Positions 43,351-52,857 are shown, numbered from the stretch's first letter. The stretch is 64,000 nt of DNA from Candidatus Kapaibacterium sp. (GCA_938084565.1 CALKEU010000005.1:193715-257714); one strand, 5' to 3'. Made by a program: numbers and translations. Notes: generated from the letters alone by a model not told the origin.

Positions 43351-45612
43351 ATGCGGATCCTCTGTGTCGTGTGTCTGAGTGTAGGCGTAGCCTGGGCCCT
43401 ACCGCGGGTAGAGCTGGTAGTCCGCGACAGTGCTGGGCAACCCATACCGGGAGCTCGGGTCCTGCTGGACCGACTCCGCCAGGGATATGTCACGGATGCC
43501 TCCGGGCGAGTGGTCTGGCAGAACCTGCCTGCGGGGCGATATCGCTTCGTGGTGAGCCATCTTGGCTTTCGCACATACGAGCTCGAGGCAACCATCTGGC
43601 GCGATACAACCCTTACGTGCGTGCTGGTTGCTGAGGCTGTTGCACTGCCTGAGCTGACGGTGGAGGGGGAGCGCGAATCACCCCTATCGGTAAGCTCAGT
43701 GCCGATCCTGAGGATTGGCCCTCGGGAGCTCGATGTCCACCGCGGACAGAGTGTGGGGGAGCTCCTCTGGATGATTCCAGGGGCTGGAAGCATTGCAACG
43801 GGGCCGGCTATAGCCAAGCCCACCTTGCGCGGGATGACAGGAGAGCGACTCGTCGTGCTCAGCGACAGGCTCCCCCTCCAAGGGCAGAACTGGGGGATTG
43901 AACATGCCCCCGAGCTGGATCCGCTGCTGGTCGGGTCGGTAGAAGTGCTCCGCGGTACGGCTGCAGTGCAGTATGGGACGGAGGCTCTAGCAGGGGTGAT
44001 CCGTTTCGTTCCGGCATCACTCCGTGTTGAATCTGGGCTGCGGTGGCAAGTACGCCTGGAAGGTTTCTCGGTCAATCGTCAAGGGGCTGCTGCACTGTGG
44101 ACGGAGGGGGCGCATGGTCCGGTAGGGTGGCAGATGTTGTTGAGTGCCCGTAGAGCAGCTGATGCACGCACGCCGCACTATTGGCTTGCCAATACTGCCT
44201 TCGAACAGTACAACGGGGCAGCAACGGTGCACTACCGGCTGCGCGAGCATACATCTGTGCGGGGGCGCTTGCAGCTCTATACAGGACGACTCGGGGTCTT
44301 TGCGGGCATGCATTTGGGGAATCTATCCGATCTGGAGCGGGCCCTGCAGGCGGGACGACCACTCGTTGAGCGCCCGCCCAGCTACGAGATTAGCCCTCCC
44401 TTCCAGCGTATTGAGCATCTGCTCGGCGAACTTGTGGCAGAGAGTGAGGGAAGCTCCGCCGGACGGTGGATGCTGCTCTTTGCATGGCAGCAGAATCGGC
44501 GTCGTGAATACGATGCTCACCGGCTCTGGGGCGATGAATCCTCTGGGCGGCGTGCAGCCTACGATGTGACGCAGACGACGTGGAATATGCGTGCGGAGCT
44601 GCAGCGCTCATGGCTTGCTGGATTGAGCTCTCTGGCACTCGATGTGCGCCGCCAGGGGAATGTCTCTGAAGGACGTGACCGCTTCGTGCCCAATTCACTC
44701 AGCCATCTGTTAGGGGTAGGGGTCTGGCAGCAGTGGGTTTGGGGAACTTGGCATGCCTTCGTTGGAGTCCGAGCGGATATGGTTTGGCTCAGTGTCTGGC
44801 AGTTTCGGGGAGGAAGTCGGGACGAGCGTCCCCATCGCTGGGAAGGGACTGCCTTGAGTGCGGCACTGCGGAAGAGCTGGCGGCAGTGGGAGCTCCGAGG
44901 CAGTATTGCTACGGGTTGGCGTTCGCCCAACGCAGTGGAACTCTACGCTCATGGCGTCCACCACGGCGCGGCTATCCTCGAAATCGGCGATACTACGCTT
45001 GCGTCCGAGCGGCTGTGGATGGGGGAATTAGCGGGAGCTTACCGTGCAAGATCGTGGCAGGCCGAGGTAACCGCCTTCCTCTACTGGTTCCCCCGCTATA
45101 TCGGGGCTATGCCTACTGGACAGACGGCCTTGACCATCCGCGGTGCCTTCCCTGTGTTTAGCTATCGTGCGCTTCCGGCCTTCATTGCTGGAATTGAGGT
45201 ACAACTCCAGGCAGAACTCACAACCTGGCTCCGCCTCGAGCTACAAGGCGCCTCTCTCCGGGGATGGCGCCGTGATGATGGAAGTGCACTCTACGGTATC
45301 CCGCCGGCGCGTCTTGCTGGACGTCTGCATGCCCATGTGCCTTCAGCAGAGGAAACCTTCGTGGAGCTTGGCTGTAGCGTCGTCGGACGGGCACAGAGTT
45401 CCCCGCTCGACTTTGCTCCAGCACCCCCGGGATATGTCCTCTGGGAAGCGGCAACGGGCCTGCAGTATCGCTTGCGTGCCGGCCTTCTCAGCCTCAGCGT
45501 GCATGTCCGGAATCTCCTCAATCGGGCATACCGGGATTACATGAGTCGGCTACGCTACTTTGCCGAGGAACCAGGACGGACGCTTGCCCTTCGGGTGGAG
45601 TGGCAATGGTGA
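43351..45612 (+). CDS. TonB-dependent outer-membrane receptor, probably metal-related
   Basis: A 753-residue receptor with a signal peptide (LCVVCLSVGVAWA), an N-terminal carboxypeptidase-regulatory-like domain (about residues 20-95; VVRDSAGQPIPGARVLLD), a plug domain (VGELLWMIPGAGSIATG, KPTLRGMTGERLVVLSD, VEVLRGTAAVQYGTEALAG), and a C-terminal barrel ending in LRVEW. The plug block resembles receptors of the ZnuD/CirA-like set; AVELYAHGVHHGAAILEIGD is the usual barrel motif. GGAG lies 7 bases before the ATG at 43351. Flanking genes are a small Cys/His protein before and a His-rich lipoprotein after, which together suggest metal import. The substrate is inferred, not shown. Confidence 0.9.
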   Translation: MRILCVVCLSVGVAWALPRVELVVRDSAGQPIPGARVLLDRLRQGYVTDASGRVVWQNLPAGRYRFVVSHLGFRTYELEATIWRDTTLTCVLVAEAVALPELTVEGERESPLSVSSVPILRIGPRELDVHRGQSVGELLWMIPGAGSIATGPAIAKPTLRGMTGERLVVLSDRLPLQGQNWGIEHAPELDPLLVGSVEVLRGTAAVQYGTEALAGVIRFVPASLRVESGLRWQVRLEGFSVNRQGAAALWTEGAHGPVGWQMLLSARRAADARTPHYWLANTAFEQYNGAATVHYRLREHTSVRGRLQLYTGRLGVFAGMHLGNLSDLERALQAGRPLVERPPSYEISPPFQRIEHLLGELVAESEGSSAGRWMLLFAWQQNRRREYDAHRLWGDESSGRRAAYDVTQTTWNMRAELQRSWLAGLSSLALDVRRQGNVSEGRDRFVPNSLSHLLGVGVWQQWVWGTWHAFVGVRADMVWLSVWQFRGGSRDERPHRWEGTALSAALRKSWRQWELRGSIATGWRSPNAVELYAHGVHHGAAILEIGDTTLASERLWMGELAGAYRARSWQAEVTAFLYWFPRYIGAMPTGQTALTIRGAFPVFSYRALPAFIAGIEVQLQAELTTWLRLELQGASLRGWRRDDGSALYGIPPARLAGRLHAHVPSAEETFVELGCSVVGRAQSSPLDFAPAPPGYVLWEAATGLQYRLRAGLLSLSVHVRNLLNRAYRDYMSRLRYFAEEPGRTLALRVEWQW

Positions 45613-45639
45613 GTGTGTGTCACAATCCGAGGTATCCCA

Positions 45640-46218
45640 ATGCGCTCTCTGCAGCTTCAGCGTGGTCTGGTGTTCTGCCTTGCCTGCGCACTCCCGTGGT
45701 TGACCGGGTGCGAGAAACATCCGGCGCACTCGCACGATCACGAGCCCCAAGAGCTCATCACTACCGTTCTCGTGCACGTCTGGGACGAACCCGATTCGGT
45801 GCACACCCATCTGTTTGCCTTCCGTGACCTGGATGGCCCTGGTGGTGCAGAGCCTACGGTCGATACAATCCACCTGCACAGTGACAAGCAGCGGTGGCGC
45901 CTACGGTTGGACTTCCTCAATGAAGCCGTTGAGCCGCCGGACACCATAACGGCAGAGATCCGTGCTAAGGGCACGTATCACCAGGTCTTCTACGAGCTCT
46001 CGCCCGAGCTCCAGTCCATGCTGGAACTCGAGCGGCTCGATGTAGATGCCAACGGGATGCCGCTTGGGCTGGAGGCGCGCATGACCGTGCGGCAGCAGAA
46101 AGAAGCTCGGGGATACTTACGCATACGGCTCTTCCATTACGAAGGGCGTAAAACGCTCGAACCTGGCGGGGAAACGGATGTGGATGTGCGCTTCCCCGTG
46201 CATGTAATGTCTGACTGA
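45640..46218 (+). CDS. His-rich outer-membrane lipoprotein linked to TonB receptor
   Basis: The 192-residue protein has a lipoprotein signal ending in the lipobox LTGC (Cys24) and then the metal-binding-like stretch HPAHSHDHEP. The body reads ELITTVLVHVWD, TFRDLDGPGG-like (AFRDLDGPGGAEPTVDTI), LDFLNEAVEPPDTITAEI, HQVFYELSP, GMPLGLEARMTV and GGETDVDVRFPVHV. These blocks match a lipoprotein family found beside TonB receptors in Bacteroidetes that I know only from such neighbourhoods. ATG 45640 follows GAGG at a good spacing; a GTG at 45613 is in frame but would displace the signal. It begins 27 bases after the receptor. A role in delivering metal to the receptor is inference. Confidence 0.8.
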   Translation: MRSLQLQRGLVFCLACALPWLTGCEKHPAHSHDHEPQELITTVLVHVWDEPDSVHTHLFAFRDLDGPGGAEPTVDTIHLHSDKQRWRLRLDFLNEAVEPPDTITAEIRAKGTYHQVFYELSPELQSMLELERLDVDANGMPLGLEARMTVRQQKEARGYLRIRLFHYEGRKTLEPGGETDVDVRFPVHVMSD

Positions 46219-46265
46219 TTCCCTTTGGCACGTCCTCACCCTGGTGCGGCAGAGCACGGGGTAGG

Positions 46266-47450
46266 ATGAGGACAGTGCCGACTACATGCCCGCACTTTGG
46301 GATCTGTGGGGGCTGCCAGTGGCAGGATATCCCCTACGAGGAGCAGCTGCAGCGCAAGGAGAGCAGCGTCGCGGAGCTCTTTGCGCAGGCTGGGATCGAG
46401 GTCCCCCAGTGGTATCCAATTCTGGCCTCGCCACAGCCGTTTCACTATCGCAACAAGATGGAGTTTACGGCCGTCCCGGATCAGCTCCAGGGACTACGCC
46501 TCGGGCTCCATCGCCGAGGTCGGTTCGACGAGGTGGTCGATATAACCGAATGCTGGCTTCCGCCACCGATGGCGAATGCACTGTGCGAGGTGGTACGCTC
46601 GACAGCACGGCGATATGGCATCCGGGCCTACGACTACCAGCGACACAGCGGGTTTTTGCGCAATCTGGTGCTCCGCTATGCCATGCCACCGCCCCAGTGG
46701 ATGGTGCTGCTGGTGACGACGACGCCGACCCTGCCCGAAGAAGAGGCTTTTCTAGCTGAAGTGGCCCAGCTCCTTCCGCAGAGCTTTCCCGAGGTTCGAA
46801 CCGTCGGGCATGTGCTCAATGACACCTGGTCCCCTGTCTCGATGGGGCAGCTGCGGCTGCTAGCTGGCGATGGGATATTAGAGCAGCAGCTCTGTGGGCT
46901 CCGCTTTCGCATCTCGCCTTTTGCGTTCTTCCAGGTCAATTGGGTGCAGTTGGAACGCTTCTTCGGGCGTATCCGAGAGCTTGCGCAGCCACAGCCAGAT
47001 GAGGTTGTCTGGGATCTCTACTGCGGGGTGGGTAGCATAGCGCTCCTCCTGGCTCCGCATGTCCGGTGGGTCTACGGCTTTGAGCTCATCGAGACAGCTA
47101 TTGCTGATGCCCAGGTCAATGCTGCGCTCAATGGATTGGACAACCTCAGCTGGTACGCCCTCGATCTTCACCGTCCGGCGGCCAGAGCTGTACTGGCTGA
47201 GCTTGCTCTTCCCGATCTCGTCATCGTCGATCCACCGCGAGCTGGCATCCACTGGCGTCTACTGCAGCTGCTCTGTGAGCGCCCGGCAGCTCGTTTGCTC
47301 TACGTCAGCTGTAATCCTGTCACGCAGGTCCGCGATCTCAAGCGGCTCCTGACGGTCTACCACCTCGAGTGCCTCCAGCCGGTGGATCTGTTCCCTCAGA
47401 CCCCGCATGTGGAGTGCCTTGCGCTGCTCCGCCGTCGGGATCACGTCTGA
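46266..47450 (+). CDS. rlmD: 23S rRNA (uracil-C5)-methyltransferase RlmD-like
   Basis: The 394-residue enzyme of the RumA/TrmA group methylates uridine in 23S rRNA using SAM. Iron-sulfur cysteines appear at the very start as Cys8, Cys14 and Cys17 (CPHFGICGGC), with a further Cys expected in the family near TECW. The middle has FHYRNKMEFTA, SPFAFFQVNW, and the SAM site DLYCGVGSIALLLAP. The catalytic region is LYVSCNPVTQVRDL. The TRAM RNA-binding domain present in many RumA proteins is missing, as the cluster motif begins within 10 residues of the start. The last 10 bases overlap the convergent carboxyltransferase gene. Whether it is RlmC, RlmD or RlmCD type is not decided. Confidence 0.9.
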   Translation: MRTVPTTCPHFGICGGCQWQDIPYEEQLQRKESSVAELFAQAGIEVPQWYPILASPQPFHYRNKMEFTAVPDQLQGLRLGLHRRGRFDEVVDITECWLPPPMANALCEVVRSTARRYGIRAYDYQRHSGFLRNLVLRYAMPPPQWMVLLVTTTPTLPEEEAFLAEVAQLLPQSFPEVRTVGHVLNDTWSPVSMGQLRLLAGDGILEQQLCGLRFRISPFAFFQVNWVQLERFFGRIRELAQPQPDEVVWDLYCGVGSIALLLAPHVRWVYGFELIETAIADAQVNAALNGLDNLSWYALDLHRPAARAVLAELALPDLVIVDPPRAGIHWRLLQLLCERPAARLLYVSCNPVTQVRDLKRLLTVYHLECLQPVDLFPQTPHVECLALLRRRDHV

Positions 47451-49102
47451 AGCACCCCGACACTCCATGCAGGGAGGGTCTCGGCATGAGCTGCGCAGGC
47501 CAGTATGCGTGAGACATACTCCCGTGTCTGCAGCGGAGAGATGAGCTCATCGACCCAGAGGCGGGCTGCGGCGTAATAGGGGGAGAGCTGTTCCTCGTAG
47601 CGCTGCTCGATCTGGCGCAGGAGGGCCTGTTGTTCCTCTGCCGAGAGGGATTTCCCCTCGCGCTTGAGGTTTTCCAGACGCAGTGTCAGGAGCGTTCGTG
47701 AGGCCTGTACGCCACCCATGACGCCGATGCGTGCGGTCGGATAGGCCAGGATAAGGCGTGGATCATAAGCACGGCCACACATGGCGTAGTTGCCCGCCCC
47801 GAAGCTATTGCCCACGATGATGGTAATTTTCGGCACGACGGAGTTCGCCACGGCATTGACCATTTTCGCCCCATCCTTGATAATGCCCCCCTGTTCGGCT
47901 CGGGTGCCTACCATGAAGCCGGTGACGTCTTGGAAGAAAACAAGCGGGATGCCGCGTTGGTTGCAGTTCATGATGAAGCGAGCGGCTTTGTCGGCGCTGT
48001 CGGAGTAGATGACCCCGCCGATTTGGAGCTCTCCTCTGCCCGAACGGACAATAGCCCGTTGATTGGCCACAATGCCAACGGCCCAGCCATCGATGCGGCC
48101 ATAGCCACAGATGAGCGTTTTGCCGTACTCGGCCTTGTATTCGTCGAGCTCGGAGTCGTCCAGAATCCGTGCCAGTAGCTGGTAGGTGTCGTACGGCTTC
48201 GTGCGGTCTGCAGGGAGAATGCCGAGCAGCTCGTCCGGGTCGAACGCTGGAGGACGGGGTGTATCCCGGTCGAAGAGAGGTTTTGCCCCTTTGCGCGGTG
48301 AAAGCTTTGCCATCAGGGAGCGGATCAGTGCGAGGGCCTCTTCATCGCTGCGGACGCGGTAGTCGACAACACCGCTAATGCTGGCATGCATACGGGCTCC
48401 ACCGAGCTCTTCGATATCGGCCTTCTCTCCAATGGCTGCTTCAACCAGTGCTGGACCTGCCAGAAAGAGGCTGCCGGTGCCTTCAACGATGATAGCTTCA
48501 TCGCTCATGATGGGCAAATAAGCCCCGCCGGCCACACAGGGACCCATGATGGCGGCAATTTGAGGGACGCCCAGGGAGGAGAGCCGGGCATTGTTGTAGA
48601 AGATTCGGCCGAAGTGTTCCTTGTCTGGGAACACTTCATCCTGCAGCGGGAGGAAGACCCCAGCGGAATCGACCAGATAGATGATCGGGGTACGGTTTTC
48701 CAGTGCCAGCTCCTGCGCACGGAGGTTTTTCTTGGTCGTCATGGGGAACCATGCCCCTGCTTTGACACTGGCATCGTTTGCCACGATGATGCATTCTCGG
48801 CCGCTCACGATGCCAATGCCAATGATGACGCCAGCAGCAGGGCAGCCACCGTAGTCGGTATACATGTCGTAGGCAGCAAACAGGCCAAGTTCGAGGAAGG
48901 TTGTACCTGGGTCGATGAGGCGCTGGATGCGTTCCCGTGCAGGCAATTTGCCCCGGGCGCGGAGCCGTTCTTGGGCGGCGGCTCCACCTCCCTGACGGAG
49001 GCGCTCTGCACGAGCCTGGAGAATGCGGAGCTGCTCACGGTTGTAGTCGTAATTACGCTCGTAGGCGGCATCGTGGGGGATCTCTGAACCAATCCGTGCC
49101 AT
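47441..49102 (-). CDS. Acyl-CoA carboxylase carboxyltransferase (beta subunit), methylcrotonyl-CoA type
   Basis: A 553-residue carboxyltransferase that moves CO2 from carboxybiotin to an acyl-CoA. Residues near the start (LRARGKLPARERIQRLIDPG) and the first crotonase-like half (FPMTTKKNLRAQELALEN, LVDSAGVFLPLQDEVFPDKE, MGPCVAGGAYLPIMSDE) are nearer to 3-methylcrotonyl-CoA carboxylase beta than to AccD or PccB. The second half has GFMVGTRAEQGGIIKDGAKM and NSFGAGNYAMCGRAYDPR. Partners would be a biotin carboxylase and a biotin carrier; accB is at 60866 but no carboxylase is nearby. The ATG at 49102 is preferred to GTG 49138. It follows the ABC-class ATPase gene with 48 bases between and ends 10 bases inside rlmD. 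Confidence 0.9.
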   Translation of the reverse strand: MARIGSEIPHDAAYERNYDYNREQLRILQARAERLRQGGGAAAQERLRARGKLPARERIQRLIDPGTTFLELGLFAAYDMYTDYGGCPAAGVIIGIGIVSGRECIIVANDASVKAGAWFPMTTKKNLRAQELALENRTPIIYLVDSAGVFLPLQDEVFPDKEHFGRIFYNNARLSSLGVPQIAAIMGPCVAGGAYLPIMSDEAIIVEGTGSLFLAGPALVEAAIGEKADIEELGGARMHASISGVVDYRVRSDEEALALIRSLMAKLSPRKGAKPLFDRDTPRPPAFDPDELLGILPADRTKPYDTYQLLARILDDSELDEYKAEYGKTLICGYGRIDGWAVGIVANQRAIVRSGRGELQIGGVIYSDSADKAARFIMNCNQRGIPLVFFQDVTGFMVGTRAEQGGIIKDGAKMVNAVANSVVPKITIIVGNSFGAGNYAMCGRAYDPRLILAYPTARIGVMGGVQASRTLLTLRLENLKREGKSLSAEEQQALLRQIEQRYEEQLSPYYAAARLWVDELISPLQTREYVSRILACAAHAETLPAWSVGVLQT

Positions 49103-49150
49103 CGGCGACACTGAAGCTGTGGGACGTAGAAGACGCACAAGGGCTCCTTC

Positions 49151-50908
49151 TCATCGACACTGCCGCATGCGCACGGTACGGAGGCGGTTGAGTGCGGCAG
49201 CAATTTCGTACCGGCGCGGGCGTGCAAGATTCCCCGGAGGAGAGCCGCTGTGTGCAAAGGGCCAGAGCGCTTCGAGCCCGTCGGTGTTGAGGAGCTGCTC
49301 GAGGGCATCCAGGAGATCAGCAATGCGGGTACGCCCATCGGCATAGCGGGAGGCCAGCAGATGCAAGGCATATCCAATAGCCCGTGTCTGGCTGATGTCG
49401 ACGAGCTGCTCCACGGCCCAGAGTTCAACAGCGGTAGTCCCAATGAGCAGCAAGTCGACAGCTTTAGCCTCAATGCTCACCGCACGGTGCCCACGTGCAG
49501 GGTCGATACTCTCAGGGATGAGGGCCCGTTCGGTCAGTCGTTCCAAGGGGGTTGGAGATTCGGGCTGGCGGCCTGTGGGTAGCGCTGCTGCAACGGCACG
49601 GGCTCGTTCGGTGATCTCCTCTGCCCGGTACTCCCGCATGGCAATGACGGTATCGGCTACGTCGAGATAATCTCCACAGCCCCCCATGACCACAATGGTG
49701 CTCACCCCGAAGCGCTGCCAGAGCTCACGGACACGGTCGATAAAGGGGGTAATCGGTTCATCGGGCTTAGCGATGAGGGCTTGCATACGAGCGTCGCGGA
49801 TCATGAAGTTTGTCGCAGAGGTGTCCTCATCGAGGAGGAGAAGCCGTGAGCCGGCTTCGAGAGCTTCGATAATATTGGCTGCTTGGCTGGTGCTCCCGCT
49901 GGCATTGTCGGTACAGAAGCTGTGTGTGCTCTGTCCATACGGCAGCGTGCCGATGAAGGGGCTCAGATCCACCTGCTCGATGCGGCGTCCATCCTCGGCG
50001 CGGATTTTGACGGCGTCTTCCCGTGTGACGACGTACTCCCGGCCATCGCCGGGAATATGTGGGTAAACACCTCGCTCGAGAGCCCGCAGAAGGGTGGATT
50101 TGCCGTGGTACCCACCTCCGACAATGAGCGTTACGCCCTCGGGAATCCCCATGCCGGTAATGCTTTCGGAGAGCTGGCCATTGTGCCAGACGGGATTCGG
50201 AGGAGTGAAGCTCACCCGAAGCGTAGGCGGGGAGCGGAAGGGAATGGCGGTGGGAAGCGGCAGCTGACTGATGCCGCTACGGCGGGGGAGGAGGGCTCCA
50301 TCGGCTACGAAGGCCACCAGGTTGCGAGCTCGAAGCTGTCGGCGGAGAAATTCCTGATTTTCCACGCATTCCACGAAGCGGCGGCACTCCTCCTGGGGGG
50401 TCCGGTGCCACAAGAGGCTCTGTTGCACAATCTCAGAGAGCTCGTGGCGCAGCATAGCGTCAGCCTGGCGCCCAAGTACAGTGCGTCCAGCAGCAGGCAG
50501 CCCAATGGAGAGGCGTACTTCGATCCACTGCGGCGTAATGCGCACGGCTGTGCGTTCGAGAACTTCTTGTCCACCGGCGTCGATGACCCAGAGACCGCTC
50601 TTGCCCGAGCCGCGATGTTTCTGTGCAATGGCATCTATTGCGGCACGGACACGGCGTGCAAGGTAATCCTGGAGAGCGATGCGCCGGATACGCTCGCCGA
50701 AGAGCTCTTCGGGAAACTGCGCCACTGCCTGAGGAATCCGGATCCGTATGCGCGAGGGGGGAGCGAAGGGATCCGGTTGTACGTAGTCAATGGAGAGCTC
50801 CCACTGCGGGAAACGGTAGGAGCCTCGTAGCTCCTCGTATGCTTTGTATCCCCGGCCATCGATGCGGGCCAGGATGCGGCTCAGCTCCTCTGCTGTACGC
50901 AGGCCCAT
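49151..50908 (-). CDS. Predicted ATPase of the ABC class (DUF2791-like)
   Basis: A 585-residue protein resembling the ABC-ATPase (PF09818-type) family. The central domain has the P-loop VTLIVGGGYHGKSTLLRALER and the phrase VYPHIPGDGREYVVT that is typical of this family. ASGSTSQAANIIEALEAGS carries the signature-like element, and LLLLDEDTSATNFMIRDARM the Walker B and D-loop. VVMGGCGDYLDVADTVI follows. There is no membrane span, so it is cytoplasmic. The function of the family is not established. It is 40 bases after the S1 ribosomal protein gene on the same strand and 48 bases before the carboxyltransferase, so all three may share one transcript. The start is the ATG at 50908. Confidence 0.86.
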   Translation of the reverse strand: MGLRTAEELSRILARIDGRGYKAYEELRGSYRFPQWELSIDYVQPDPFAPPSRIRIRIPQAVAQFPEELFGERIRRIALQDYLARRVRAAIDAIAQKHRGSGKSGLWVIDAGGQEVLERTAVRITPQWIEVRLSIGLPAAGRTVLGRQADAMLRHELSEIVQQSLLWHRTPQEECRRFVECVENQEFLRRQLRARNLVAFVADGALLPRRSGISQLPLPTAIPFRSPPTLRVSFTPPNPVWHNGQLSESITGMGIPEGVTLIVGGGYHGKSTLLRALERGVYPHIPGDGREYVVTREDAVKIRAEDGRRIEQVDLSPFIGTLPYGQSTHSFCTDNASGSTSQAANIIEALEAGSRLLLLDEDTSATNFMIRDARMQALIAKPDEPITPFIDRVRELWQRFGVSTIVVMGGCGDYLDVADTVIAMREYRAEEITERARAVAAALPTGRQPESPTPLERLTERALIPESIDPARGHRAVSIEAKAVDLLLIGTTAVELWAVEQLVDISQTRAIGYALHLLASRYADGRTRIADLLDALEQLLNTDGLEALWPFAHSGSPPGNLARPRRYEIAAALNRLRTVRMRQCR

Positions 50909-50948
50909 TCCTCCGTGCTATCCCCCTAGCTGAGCACCCCTCGGGAAG

Positions 50949-52802
50949 CTACCGAGACTGCACAGTCTGGAGGAGCTTCTCCCGGACCTCTTCGGGCAAA
51001 AGGTCAGCCAAGGTTGTACCGGCTCGCTTCGGTGGCGGAGCGGCTTTCTTGGCTGCCGTTGCTGGCGATGCCGGTACTTGGGAACTGGGTGGCCGCACCG
51101 CTGTCGTCTTCGAAGAAGGTGGTGGCGTGGGACGCGCAGACCCCGCTTGCCCGAGAAGGGGTTCCACGATGACGGAGAACTCTTCGGGCTTGATTTCGAC
51201 AATGCGCACGCGTAGCGTATCGCCAGTTTTCCACGGATGCCGTGTCTTGCGGAGGAGCCCGGCAAAGGTGCTGCGGGGCATAAAGGCATCGAGCTCATTG
51301 GATAGCCGCACCACTGCTCCGGCCTGATGGAGTTCGAGTACAACGGCTTCCTGTTCGGAGCCGGGGGGATACTTCTCAGGCAGGGACTCCCAGGGATTGG
51401 GCTGTGCTTGCCGGAGGCTGAGCGCAAGACGCTGCTCAGCAGCAGAGACCTCTAGGACGACGCATTCAACTTCCTGGCCCGTGGAGAGGAGTTCCGCTGG
51501 ATGGTGGAGACGGCGTGTCCAGGAGAGCTCGCTCAGGGGGATGAAGCCTTCCAGACCGTCGGCTATTTCGACAATAGCCGAACGCGGCAGAAGGCGGCTC
51601 ACCCGGCCTCGGAGACGGCTGCCCACAGGGAAACGCTTTTCGGCTTCCTCCCATGGGTTCGGGTGCACCTGTCGGTAGCTCAGAATAAGCGTCTGCCGTG
51701 TTGGATCGACTTGCAAAACGACGGCTTCAATCTGCTGCCCAATACGGAGGAGTTCCGAGGGGTTGGGTTTCGCATGGGTCCACGAAAGTTCTCGGGCTGG
51801 AATAATGGCCGGCAGCCCGCTCTCCAGTTCGACGACGACAGCCGTCGGGGTCATGCGCTGGACCGTCGCCAAGACCCGGCTTCCAACCGGATACTGCTCC
51901 GATACCGTTTCCCAGGGATTGGGCTGCGTGCGGCGCAAGCTTAAGAGGATACGCTGCTGGGCAGCCGACACCTCCATCACGACAAACTCTGCCTCTTGTC
52001 CAGCGCTGAGCAGATGGGCGGGATGGACAAAACGGCGGGTCCAGGAAAGCTCCTCCACAGGCACAATGCCTTCAATGCCGGGCTCCAGCTGTACGATGGC
52101 CGCCCGTGGGGTCACACGCCGGACAATGCCTCGGATGCGGCTCCCTACGGGGTAGCGCTCTTCAGCCCCTTCCCAGGGCGAGGGAAGCAGAGCTTTCCGA
52201 CTCAACCGTACTTGGCGCTTGGCCACGTCGATACTGATGACTTGTACCCGTACCGTCTCCCCGATCGAGACTACCTTTGTCGGCGAGGTGACCGGAATGT
52301 GGTCCAGTTCCGCAAGCGGAATCAAGCCTTCAAAGCCGCCAATGTCGACAAAGGCTCCAAAAGTGGCCAACCGAGTGACTGGACCTTCCAGAACGTCGCC
52401 TACCTGGAGACGGGCCAATGCGAGATCTTCCAAGAAGTGGCGTCGGCTCACCACAAGCGTGGCAGGCTCTGCCTCGGGGCCCTTCCGTATTTCATGGCAG
52501 ACCACGTGGAGGCGTTGCCCGAGAAGCTGCCGCAGCTCAGCTTCACTCGGATAGCGCTTGGCGGTAGCCAGTGACGTTGGAAGAAAGACGATCAGGGAAC
52601 CATAACGGGCTCGCAAGCCTCCTCGGATGCGCTCGAGTACCTCTACCTCCACGATTGCACGCTCAGCCACGAGACGTTCGAGCTCTTCGGCGGAAAATTC
52701 GGGCGATGGTGAACTGTCGTGAATGCTCGCCGATAGCGGTGTATCGGCACCCGCAACGCCCGAGGCAGGCTGCTCAAGCTTTGTCGTCAGCGCTTCTTCC
52801 AT
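50949..52802 (-). CDS. rpsA: Ribosomal protein S1-like, six S1 domains
   Basis: The 617-residue protein holds six S1 RNA-binding repeats. The first is divergent (about residues 40-125), the second starts at GDVLEGPVTRLATFGAFVDIGG, and four follow with near-identical linkers ending in PWE (residues about 225-520). The last has KTGDTLRVRIVEI. S1 helps the 30S subunit bind and unfold mRNA. The final ~60 residues are Pro/Ala/Lys-rich (TPPPSSKTTAVRPPSSQVPA), then a short helix DLLPEEVREKLLQTVQ. The start is the ATG at 52802. A TATTTTCG box lies 47 bases upstream. It is divergent from rpsF. Some Bacteroidetes S1 proteins have this length, so rpsA is the likely identity. Confidence 0.9.
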   Translation of the reverse strand: MEEALTTKLEQPASGVAGADTPLSASIHDSSPSPEFSAEELERLVAERAIVEVEVLERIRGGLRARYGSLIVFLPTSLATAKRYPSEAELRQLLGQRLHVVCHEIRKGPEAEPATLVVSRRHFLEDLALARLQVGDVLEGPVTRLATFGAFVDIGGFEGLIPLAELDHIPVTSPTKVVSIGETVRVQVISIDVAKRQVRLSRKALLPSPWEGAEERYPVGSRIRGIVRRVTPRAAIVQLEPGIEGIVPVEELSWTRRFVHPAHLLSAGQEAEFVVMEVSAAQQRILLSLRRTQPNPWETVSEQYPVGSRVLATVQRMTPTAVVVELESGLPAIIPARELSWTHAKPNPSELLRIGQQIEAVVLQVDPTRQTLILSYRQVHPNPWEEAEKRFPVGSRLRGRVSRLLPRSAIVEIADGLEGFIPLSELSWTRRLHHPAELLSTGQEVECVVLEVSAAEQRLALSLRQAQPNPWESLPEKYPPGSEQEAVVLELHQAGAVVRLSNELDAFMPRSTFAGLLRKTRHPWKTGDTLRVRIVEIKPEEFSVIVEPLLGQAGSARPTPPPSSKTTAVRPPSSQVPASPATAAKKAAPPPKRAGTTLADLLPEEVREKLLQTVQSR

Positions 52803-52849
52803 TGCGTCTATGGGTTTAGCGGGACTGTCTCAGCAGAAGTGCAGGGGCA

Positions 52850-52857
52850 CGAAAATA
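52850..52857 (-). promoter_or_regulatory. Putative -7 promoter box for the S1 gene
   Basis: The minus strand reads TATTTTCG, 47 bases before the S1 start, inside the 13-base CGTATTTTCGTGC shared with the CADD promoter. It is one base off TAnnTTTG. No -33 box is clear. Confidence 0.38.
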
